The translations under genes were made by a program, and so were the position numbers. From CAG-103 sp963627135 (GTDB taxonomy: Bacteria; Bacillota; Clostridia; Oscillospirales; Oscillospiraceae), in NCBI GenBank assembly GCA_963627135.1, contig CAVFZY010000027.1:6190-70189 (forward strand): a stretch of DNA of 64,000 nt. The letters are read 5' to 3'. How positions within the stretch are numbered: the first letter of the stretch is position 1; the number at the start of each line of letters is the position of its first letter. A model generated the notes under the pieces. The model was not told the DNA's origin. It was given only the letters and a program-made list of their open reading frames with translations, and did not search any database. Shown piece after piece: positions 58,062-64,000 of this stretch.

Positions 58062-58107
58062 GACGCAAAAACGGCCCACCGGGTGTCATCGGCGGGCCGT
58101 TTTGCGC
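58062..58107 (+). terminator. terminator-like hairpin after the fusion gene
   Basis: GCAAAAACGGCCCACC pairs imperfectly with GGCGGGCCGTTTTGCGC around a 10-base loop. The A/T-run segments are within the stem. It lies shortly after the stop at 58050. Confidence 0.6.
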
Positions 58108-58179
58108 AGATGGGAGATCAATTTGCGGAAATTTTGCGCCTGTATGCGAACAAACTTCCATTTTTCATTATAAAACCGG

Positions 58180-58208
58180 TTGGCAACCGCGTTGGTAAGT
58201 GCTACAAT
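58180..58208 (+). promoter_or_regulatory. sigma-A promoter of the degV gene
   Basis: TTGGCA (58180-58185), a 17-base spacer and TACAAT (58203-58208), 37 bases before ATG 58246. Confidence 0.65.
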
Positions 58209-58245
58209 CGGGCCAGAAAAACCAATAGAAAGAAGGAGATCATAG

Positions 58246-59139
58246 ATGGCACAGTTTTTACTCTCGTGCGAGTCCACGGTGGATGTCCCCTATGCATATA
58301 TGCACAGCCGCGGGATCCCCGTCATTTTCTATTCGTATATTGTCGACGAGCAGACATATCCGGACGATATGGGCCGCGACCCGGAGGCACTGCCCCGGTT
58401 CTATGCGTTTCTGGACGCGGGGAAGCTGCCGAGCACGTCCCAGATCAACCAGTTCGCGTACTATGATTACTTTAAGGGCCTGCTCGAGCAGGGCGGCGAT
58501 GTGCTGCACATTGCCTTTGGCTCCGGCATGACGCAGTCGGTGAACCAGGCGTATGAGGCGGCCGAGCAGCTGCGCGCCGAGTTTCCGAATCAGCGGCTGG
58601 AGGTCATCGACTCCCTGTGCAGCTCGTCCGGCTATGGTCTGCTGGTCGACGGTGCGGCCGATCTGCGCGATGCGGGCAAGTCCATGGATGAGACGATCGA
58701 CTGGGTGATGGCTTGGCGCAAGCGCGTGCACCATCAGTTCTACTCGACGGACCTGCAGTATTTTCGGCGCGGCGGGCGCGTGTCTGGCCCGGCGGCGACC
58801 ATCGGCGCGATTCTCGGCATCTGCCCGATCATGCGGCTCGACGACCGCGGCCGCATCATCGCCTACGACAAGGTGCGCGGCAAGAAGGCCGCCGTGCGCA
58901 CGACAGTCGACGCCATGGTGGCGCACGCCGTCGGCGGTGAGGACTACAGCGGCAAGTGCTGGATCTGCCACTCCAACTGCCTGGAGCAGGCCGAGATCAC
59001 GCGCGACGCTGTGCGTGCGCGCTTCCCGCACATTCCGGGGGAGATCCGCATCTGCGATATTGGCACGATCATCGCGTCCCACGCCGGCCCTGGTACGGTG
59101 GCAGTGTTCTTTTTCGGCGATGAGCGCGCGCCGGAGTGA
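58246..59139 (+). CDS. DegV family fatty-acid-binding protein
   Basis: A 297-residue DegV protein that presents fatty acids to the FakA kinase. FLLSCESTVDVPYAYMHSRG and IPVIFYSYIVDEQTYPDDMG open the domain. LPSTSQINQFAYYDYF has the TSQ ligand site, and DVLHIAFGSGMTQSVNQA, EVIDSLCSSSGYG and QYFRRGGRVSGPAATIGAIL with GPGTVAVFFFG complete it. AAGGAG precedes the ATG. FakA itself is not in the window. Confidence 0.92.
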   Translation: MAQFLLSCESTVDVPYAYMHSRGIPVIFYSYIVDEQTYPDDMGRDPEALPRFYAFLDAGKLPSTSQINQFAYYDYFKGLLEQGGDVLHIAFGSGMTQSVNQAYEAAEQLRAEFPNQRLEVIDSLCSSSGYGLLVDGAADLRDAGKSMDETIDWVMAWRKRVHHQFYSTDLQYFRRGGRVSGPAATIGAILGICPIMRLDDRGRIIAYDKVRGKKAAVRTTVDAMVAHAVGGEDYSGKCWICHSNCLEQAEITRDAVRARFPHIPGEIRICDIGTIIASHAGPGTVAVFFFGDERAPE

Positions 59140-59158
59140 GCGCGGCAAAGACAAAAAA

Positions 59159-59201
59159 CAGGAGACCGCCCCGATCCGTTTTGGATCGGGGCGGTCTCCT
59201 G
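59159..59201. terminator. bidirectional intrinsic terminator
   Basis: A 19-bp perfect stem (59159-59177 with 59183-59201) with loop GTTTT. On the minus strand TGTTTTTTGTC follows, so it also serves the small gene at 59229-59483. Confidence 0.85.
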
Positions 59202-59228
59202 TTTGCAGACAAAGCAGAAAGGCTTGTT

Positions 59229-59483
59229 TTAGCCGATCATGCCCTGAATGAAGTTCACCGGCCACTGGCAGAAGTCCTTGACCAGGTCGAGCTTATCGCG
59301 GATGGCGAAGGTGGTGTTCTCGTCGCAGAGCGACTCGATCTTTTTCTTGATGGCCTTGGTGTTCACCTCGAGCAGTTCGCTGGCGCTCGACAGGATCTTG
59401 CCGCCGTCGATCTCCTTAACCGACGTCCAGAGCTCGGAAGCGTACTCCTTGACGCCAACGCTCTTAATTGCCTGAATGCACAT
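59229..59483 (-). CDS. small protein of unknown function
   Basis: An 84-residue protein starting at ATG 59483 behind AGGGAGGA. The sequence MCIQAIKSVGVKEYASELW, then EIDGGKILSSASELLEVNTK and AIKKKIESLCDENTTFAIRD is helical and moderately charged, with no family I recognise. A strong promoter (59569-59597) and a nested dyad upstream suggest regulated expression. The stop is followed by a bidirectional terminator, so it is a single-gene unit. Confidence 0.7.
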   Translation of the reverse strand: MCIQAIKSVGVKEYASELWTSVKEIDGGKILSSASELLEVNTKAIKKKIESLCDENTTFAIRDKLDLVKDFCQWPVNFIQGMIG

Positions 59484-59568
59484 ACCTATTCCTCCCTTAA
59501 AATACTGGTGCTCCCGGCCGCGTATCCGGCGGCCGGAAAACAAGATTGCTCTTATCAACAGTGTTCTC

Positions 59569-59597
59569 ATTCTAGCACAAAGCCGAGAGATTGTCAA
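59569..59597 (-). promoter_or_regulatory. sigma-A promoter of the small-protein gene
   Basis: Minus strand: consensus TTGACA (59597-59592), a 17-base spacer and TAGAAT (59574-59569), about 86 bases before ATG 59483. A nested dyad (TGTGCA/TGCACA at 59615-59650 with inner CCACA/TGTGG) lies just upstream. Confidence 0.7.
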
Positions 59598-59711
59598 AGA
59601 GGAATACAGAGAAATGTGCAATTTCCCACATTTTGTGGTCAATATGCACAAGCCGGACAACAAGTAGCGGAAATTCAACCGGCTGCGGTGAAAAAGACCG
59701 CGCGTGGGCGC

Positions 59712-60083
59712 TTATGCCTCGGCGATGACCTCGCACTCGACGAGCACGTCCTTGGGCAGACGCGCGACCTCGACGCAGCTTCTGGCCGGGAACGGCTCGG
59801 AGAAATACTCGACATAGATGGCGTTGACGGTGGCGAAATCGTCCATGTTCTTGATGAACACCGTCGTCTTGACGGCCTTGGACATGTCGCTGCCGGCCGC
59901 CTGCAGCACGGCGCTCAGGTTGCGGAAGACCTGATGGGCCTGCGCGTCGATGCCGTCGGCGATGACGCCGGTGGCGGGGTCGATGCCGATCTGACCGGAC
60001 GTGAACACAAAGCCGCCGGAGACCTGCGCCTGAGCGTAGGGGCCGAGTGCGGCGGGAGCATGATTGGTAGCAACTGTTTTCAT
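59712..60083 (-). CDS. ridA: RidA family 2-iminopropanoate/enamine deaminase
   Basis: A 123-residue protein that hydrolyses reactive enamine/imine products of PLP enzymes. HAPAALGPYAQAQVSGGFVF and SGQIGIDPATGVI open it. GIDAQAHQVFRNLSAVLQAAG and ARSCVEVARLPKDVLVECE follow, with the catalytic Arg in PARSCVEVARLP. It lies 15 bases after the threonine ammonia-lyase gene, whose intermediates are RidA substrates, so the pair forms a functional unit. Confidence 0.94.
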   Translation of the reverse strand: MKTVATNHAPAALGPYAQAQVSGGFVFTSGQIGIDPATGVIADGIDAQAHQVFRNLSAVLQAAGSDMSKAVKTTVFIKNMDDFATVNAIYVEYFSEPFPARSCVEVARLPKDVLVECEVIAEA

Positions 60084-60098
60084 GATGATAACCTCCTA

Positions 60099-61307
60099 TT
60101 AGTCGATTTTTACGTGATAACCGTTTTGAATGAGCTGACCGAGCACGCGGTCGCCGTGCTCCTTACCGCCGACCTCGCAGGAGACGTGCACGTCAATCTC
60201 GTTGGGGTTGAGCCCGGCGGTGAGCCGGTCGTGCTCCACGGAGAGGATGTTCGCGCCGAGGGCGGCGATGTCGTTGAGCAGCTTGCCGAGGCTGCCGGGC
60301 CGGTCGAGCAGCGTGACGGTGAAGCGCAGCCGGCGGTGGCGGGACACGAGGCCCTGCTCGATGATGCACTGGATGAAGCTCACGTCGATGTTGCCGCCGG
60401 AGAGCAGGCACACGACGTTTTTGCCCTTCACGTCGACCTTGCCCTTGAGCACGGCGGCTACGGGTGCGGCGCCGGAGGGCTCGACGATCTGCTTGCAGCG
60501 CTCCATGAGCAGGAGCACGGCCTCGGAGATCTCGAGATCGCTGACGGTGACGACGTCGTCGGCATACTGCTGGATGAGCGGGACGGTGATGTCGCCGGGT
60601 GCCTTGACGGCGATGCCGTCGGCAATGGTGGCGACGGAGTCGGTCTGGACGTAGCTGTGCGAATGGAACGACTGCGCGATCGCATTTGCGCCCTCGGCCT
60701 GCACGCCGATGACCTGTACGCGGGGGTTGATCTGCTTGATGCACGCGGCCACGCCGGCGAGCAGGCCGCCGCCGCCGGCCGGCACGATGACGATGTCCGC
60801 CGTGGGCAGGTCGCCGAGGATCTCGAGACCGATCGTGCCCTGACCGGCAATGACCTCGGGGTCGTTGTAGGGGTGCAGGAACGTGGCGTGCTCCTGCTCG
60901 CAGATTTCGCAGGCCTTGGCGTAGGCGTCGTCATAGCAGTCGCCCGCGAGCACGACGGTGGCGCCGTAGCCCTCCGTGGCCTTCGCCTTGGCGATGGGCG
61001 CGGTCTTGGGCATGACGATCGTGGCCGGGATGCCGAAGCGGTGCGCGGCATAGGCCACGCCCTGCGCGTGGTTGCCGGCCGACGAGGCCACGACGGCCCC
61101 GGTCTCGCCGCGCTCGACGAGCGCCGCGATCTTGTTGCTCGCGCCGCGGATCTTGAACGAACCGGTCTTCTGGCTGTTTTCGTACTTGAGATAAATGCTG
61201 CCGCCCGTCATAGCCGAGAACGTGGCCGACAGGTCGAGCTCTGTGTGGTGCAGCACGCCCTTGAGCCGCTGCGCCGCGCGTTCAAATTCCTGCAGTGGGA
61301 TCTCCAC
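60099..61307 (-). CDS. ilvA: threonine ammonia-lyase (catabolic type) with ACT domain
   Basis: A 402-residue PLP enzyme converting threonine to 2-oxobutanoate and ammonia. GSFKIRGASNKI has the PLP Lys52. SSAGNHAQGVAYAAHRFGIP, PAGGGGLLAGVAACIK and LLSGGNIDVSFI are the other fold motifs. Residues 325-402 are one ACT domain (FTVTLLDRPGSLGKLLNDIA) for regulation. Start GTG 61307 is chosen because GGGGGTG lies five bases before it and a promoter is just upstream. Biosynthetic and catabolic forms cannot be separated firmly; the short form resembles TdcB-like enzymes. It is co-transcribed with ridA. Confidence 0.9.
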   Translation of the reverse strand: MEIPLQEFERAAQRLKGVLHHTELDLSATFSAMTGGSIYLKYENSQKTGSFKIRGASNKIAALVERGETGAVVASSAGNHAQGVAYAAHRFGIPATIVMPKTAPIAKAKATEGYGATVVLAGDCYDDAYAKACEICEQEHATFLHPYNDPEVIAGQGTIGLEILGDLPTADIVIVPAGGGGLLAGVAACIKQINPRVQVIGVQAEGANAIAQSFHSHSYVQTDSVATIADGIAVKAPGDITVPLIQQYADDVVTVSDLEISEAVLLLMERCKQIVEPSGAAPVAAVLKGKVDVKGKNVVCLLSGGNIDVSFIQCIIEQGLVSRHRRLRFTVTLLDRPGSLGKLLNDIAALGANILSVEHDRLTAGLNPNEIDVHVSCEVGGKEHGDRVLGQLIQNGYHVKID

Positions 61308-61350
61308 AGCAACACCCCCGTAAGATTTCTGTCTGGATCCTTCTGCACCT

Positions 61351-61379
61351 ACTATACCGCGGCGAAAACGGAAATACAA
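61351..61379 (-). promoter_or_regulatory. sigma-A promoter of the ilvA-ridA operon
   Basis: Minus strand: TTGTAT (61379-61374), a 17-base spacer and TATAGT (61356-61351), 44 bases before GTG 61307. This supports the chosen start. Confidence 0.6.
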
Positions 61380-61513
61380 GCGCCGCGCGGCAAAATGTCC
61401 GCGCCGAAGAAACTTTTTTGCACGATTGTCCGCGCAATAAAAACATTCGCGCGTGAGCAGCGCACGGGTGCGCAAAGCGAATCTTACACATTCCTTAAAA
61501 AGTGAGAAATCGG

Positions 61514-61543
61514 TTGCTGCTGCACACTGCGCGGGGGTATAAT
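61514..61543 (+). promoter_or_regulatory. sigma-A promoter of the ABC transporter operon
   Basis: TTGCTG (61514-61519), an 18-base spacer and TATAAT (61538-61543), 61 bases before ATG 61605. It overlaps the ATG at 61542, which is therefore not the start. Confidence 0.6.
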
Positions 61544-61604
61544 GTATGAAAAAATGGGAAAGGAGCACCGTCACGTACCGGTGCAACGATCAGGAGGAGA
61601 CACC

Positions 61605-62318
61605 ATGCTCAATATTCAGCATTTTACCAAGACTTATGGTGAGAAAAAGGCCGTGGATGATCTGAGCCTGCACATCGCGCCGGGCGAGATCTACGGTTTT
61701 ATCGGCCACAACGGTGCCGGCAAGACGACGACGCTCAAGGCGACTGTCGGCATCCTGCAGTTTGACGCGGGCGAGATCACGATCGGCGGCCACTCCATTC
61801 AAACAGAGCCGCTGGCCTGCAAGCGGCTGCTTGCCTACATCCCGGACAATCCGGACCTGTACGACTTCATGAGCGGCATTCAGTACCTGAACTTCATTGC
61901 CGACATTTTCGGCATCCCGGCCGCGGAGCGCTGGGCGCGCATCGAGCCGTATGCCGATGCGTTTGAGCTCACGGGTGATCTCGGTCAGCCCATCAGCGCG
62001 TACTCGCATGGCATGAAGCAGAAGCTTGCCATCATCGCGGCGTGGATCCACGATCCGAAGCTCGTCATCATGGATGAGCCGTTCGTCGGTCTCGACCCGA
62101 AGGCGGCGCACCTGCTCAAGGGCATGATGCGCGAGCTGTGCGACGCCGGCGGTGCGATCTTCTTCTCGACGCACGTGCTCGAGGTCGCCGAGAAGCTCTG
62201 CGACAAGGTGGCCATCATCAAGGGCGGGCGGCTCATCCGCTCCGGCACGATGGAGGATGTCAAGGGCGACGACAGCCTCGAGGATGTGTTCCTGGAGCTG
62301 GAGGATGCATCATGCTGA
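61605..62318 (+). CDS. ABC transporter ATP-binding protein
   Basis: A 237-residue ATPase starting at ATG 61605 behind CAGGAGGAG. Walker A GHNGAGKTTTLKATVG, ABC signature YSHGMKQKLAII (with YSHGM for LSGGQ), Walker B LVIMDEPFVGLD and H-loop FFSTHVLEVAE are present. The form is that of single-domain ABC-2 exporter ATPases. It overlaps the permease gene by 7 bases. Confidence 0.93.
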   Translation: MLNIQHFTKTYGEKKAVDDLSLHIAPGEIYGFIGHNGAGKTTTLKATVGILQFDAGEITIGGHSIQTEPLACKRLLAYIPDNPDLYDFMSGIQYLNFIADIFGIPAAERWARIEPYADAFELTGDLGQPISAYSHGMKQKLAIIAAWIHDPKLVIMDEPFVGLDPKAAHLLKGMMRELCDAGGAIFFSTHVLEVAEKLCDKVAIIKGGRLIRSGTMEDVKGDDSLEDVFLELEDASC

Positions 62319-63910
62319 AAACGCTTTTGAAAAAACAGATGGCGGAGATCTTCCGCAACTATTTCTACGACCCGAAAAAGAACAAAATGCGCTCCAAGGG
62401 CGCGACGATCGCCTACATCGCACTGTATGCGCTACTGATGGTGGGCCTCCTCGGCGGGATGTTCGCGCTCATGGCCGTGGGCCTGTGCACTCCGCTGGTT
62501 CAGGGCGGTATGGGCTGGCTGTACTACCTGCTCATGGGTCTGATCGCGGTGCTGCTCGGCACGTTCGGCAGCGTGTTCAGCACGTATTCGAGCCTGTACC
62601 TGTCGAAAGACAACGACCTGCTGCTGTCAATGCCGATCCCGGTGTGCTGCGTCATGGCCTCGCGCCTGCTGGGCGTGTACCTGCTGGGGCTGATGTACGC
62701 GGCGGTCGTCATCGTGCCGGGCGTGATTGTGTACTGGCTCACGGCGCCGGTCACGGCGGGGACGATCGTCGGCGGTGTGCTGATGGTGCTGCTTGTGTCC
62801 GTGATCGTGATGGTGCTCTCGTGTCTGCTCGGCTGGGTGGTCGCGCGCATCAGTCTGAAGCTGAAGAACAAGAGCTTCATCACCGTGATTTTGTCGCTGC
62901 TGTTTCTGGCGGCGTATTACTTCGTGTACTACAAGGCGCAGGCGCTCATCACGCTGCTGGTGGAAAACGCTGCCGTGTACGGCATGAAGATCCGCGGCTC
63001 GGCGTATCTGCTGTACCTGTTCGGCTGCGCCGGCGCGGGCGATTGGCTGGCCATGTTGATCATGACGGCCACGCAGGCGGTGCTCCTCGCGCTGACGATG
63101 TGGGGCATCGCGCGCAGCTTCCTGAAGATCGCCACGGCGACCGGCAGCGTGAAGAAGGTGCGCTTCGAGCACAAGGCCGTGCGCGCGCAGAGCACGCAGC
63201 GGGCGCTGTTCGGCAAGGAGCTGCGCCGCTTCACCGCCAGCCCGAACTATATGCTCAACTGCGGGTTCGGCATCCTGATGCTGCCGGTGGCGGGCATCGT
63301 GCTGCTCATCAAGGGCGGCGCACTCGGGCAGACGCTGGCCGATGTGTTCGGCGGGAATGTTGACATCGTGCCGGTGCTGATGTGCGCGGCGGTGTGCCTG
63401 CTCGCCTCGATGAACGACATGGCGGCGCCCTCGGTGTCGCTCGAGGGCAAGTGCCTGTGGCTCGTCCAGTCGCTGCCGGTCGTGCCGTGGCAGGCGCTGC
63501 GCGCGAAGCTGGACGTGCAGCTCGTGCTGACCGGGGTGCCGGTGCTGTTTTGCGCGCTGTGCATGGTCATCGTGCTGCCGGGCGGCGCACTGGAGAAGGT
63601 GCTGCTGGTGGTCGTGGCGCTGCTGTACACGCTGCTGAGCGCGCTGGCCGCGCTCGCGCTCGGGCTCAAGATGCCGAACCTGACGTGGACCAACGAGACC
63701 ACGCCCATCAAGCAGAGCGGCTGCGTGATGCTCTCGCTCTTTGCCAACTGGTTTTATGCCTTCGCGCTCGGCGGACTGTACTTCCTGTGCGGTGACGCGA
63801 TCAGCGCGGCGGCATATCTGGCCATCTTCGCCGTCGTGACGGCGGCGGGCAGCGCGCTGCTGCTCCGCTGGGTGAAAAAGCAGGGCGCGTGCATCTTTGC
63901 TGCGCTCTGA
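62312..63910 (+). CDS. ABC exporter permease, large membrane protein
   Basis: A 532-residue membrane protein with about 12 hydrophobic segments. The start LKTLLKKQMAEIFRNYFYDP followed by KKNKMRSKGATIAYIALY, then SMPIPVCCVMASRLLGVYL and KNKSFITVILSLLFLAAYYF, is typical of large putative ABC exporters in clostridia. The substrate is unknown. It partners the ATPase upstream (7-base overlap). ATG 62312 is set by GGAGG six bases upstream. Confidence 0.85.
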   Translation: MLKTLLKKQMAEIFRNYFYDPKKNKMRSKGATIAYIALYALLMVGLLGGMFALMAVGLCTPLVQGGMGWLYYLLMGLIAVLLGTFGSVFSTYSSLYLSKDNDLLLSMPIPVCCVMASRLLGVYLLGLMYAAVVIVPGVIVYWLTAPVTAGTIVGGVLMVLLVSVIVMVLSCLLGWVVARISLKLKNKSFITVILSLLFLAAYYFVYYKAQALITLLVENAAVYGMKIRGSAYLLYLFGCAGAGDWLAMLIMTATQAVLLALTMWGIARSFLKIATATGSVKKVRFEHKAVRAQSTQRALFGKELRRFTASPNYMLNCGFGILMLPVAGIVLLIKGGALGQTLADVFGGNVDIVPVLMCAAVCLLASMNDMAAPSVSLEGKCLWLVQSLPVVPWQALRAKLDVQLVLTGVPVLFCALCMVIVLPGGALEKVLLVVVALLYTLLSALAALALGLKMPNLTWTNETTPIKQSGCVMLSLFANWFYAFALGGLYFLCGDAISAAAYLAIFAVVTAAGSALLLRWVKKQGACIFAAL

Positions 63911-64000
63911 TCTCTGCGTGAAAACAGAAAACCGCCTCTGTCCAACTGAACTGCTCCAGTTTGTACGGACAGCACAAAAAGCCCCCTATGTAGGCGATAT
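63911..64000. other. window end, no gene seen
   Basis: Ninety bases after the permease stop hold only a weak dyad, CTGTCC...GGACAG, at about 63936-63973. No terminator with a convincing T-run was found before the edge. Confidence 0.4.

Noticed and set aside
59136..61505. A 789-codon open frame on the plus strand.
   Set aside because: Antisense to the small protein, ridA and ilvA genes; composition is that of a shadow frame and the sense genes have clear motifs.
1..64000. CRISPR arrays, tRNA/rRNA genes, prophage or transposase genes.
   Set aside because: I looked for regularly spaced direct repeats, T-loop-like sequences and transposase or integrase motifs and saw none; a tRNA search tool could still find a gene I missed.

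Overview
The window looks like the replication-origin region of a high-GC, anaerobic member of the Clostridia, most probably an Oscillospiraceae/Ruminococcaceae gut bacterium of the Oscillibacter–Lawsonibacter–Intestinimonas kind. This is an inference from gene content. Enzymes of oxygen-sensitive metabolism are present: [FeFe] hydrogenase, 2-oxoacid:ferredoxin oxidoreductase, a CooC-type ATPase, ferredoxin/flavodoxin proteins and a FldA/HadA-type CoA-transferase. The firmicute order dnaA-dnaN-S4 protein-recF-remB-gyrB-gyrA is intact. No rRNA, tRNA, CRISPR, prophage or insertion sequence was seen.

Layout. 1-2.7 kb: an edge-truncated VOC protein, a frameshifted carboxymuconolactone decarboxylase-like remnant, a TetR regulator and a MATE exporter. 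2.9-6.3 kb: a flavodoxin/ferredoxin protein and a 764-residue secreted protein with split prealbumin-like folds. 6.3-12.3 kb: copper ATPase with a small HMA protein, an unknown membrane protein, and a LytTR/GHKL two-component system followed by a NifX-like protein. 12.4-14.9 kb: a PNPOx-like protein and mtnN around a perfect palindrome, then a DUF362 ferredoxin protein. 15-25.3 kb: a divergent catabolic island. 25.3-34.9 kb: a hydrogenase-regulator-like protein, truA, a CODH/ACS-like protein with CooC, a monomeric [FeFe] hydrogenase, guaB and a sigma/membrane-protein pair. 34.9-39.8 kb: amidohydrolase, TIM-barrel protein, SDR and acetyltransferases. 39.4-48.6 kb: rnhA-gyrA-gyrB-remB-recF-S4-dnaN-dnaA, all on the minus strand, with an oriC-like segment between dnaN and dnaA. 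48.7-64 kb: mfd and a PrsA-like foldase, then housekeeping and stress genes, threonine ammonia-lyase with RidA, and an ABC transporter.

The most interesting system is the 15-25.3 kb island. The minus-strand operon encodes an MFS carrier, a four-subunit 2-oxoacid:ferredoxin oxidoreductase, a Na+/solute symporter, a FldA/HadA-like CoA-transferase and an NAD-type 2-hydroxyacid dehydrogenase. The divergent plus-strand operon encodes a GntR/FadR regulator and a LarA-family nickel-pincer racemase. Three copies of TTGTCWGACA(A/T) lie between them. Together these suggest a complete oxidative route for a 2-hydroxyacid: uptake, racemisation, oxidation to the 2-oxoacid, then ferredoxin-linked decarboxylation to acyl-CoA and CoA transfer. 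Reduced ferredoxin could be re-oxidised by the nearby hydrogenase. The substrate cannot be read from sequence.

Other notable points: a five-fold TAG run next to weak DnaA boxes in the dnaA-dnaN gap (a DnaA-trio candidate), a natural in-frame DUF2156-PNPOx fusion with an internal ribosome binding site, and an alanine at the GyrA position equivalent to E. coli Ser83.
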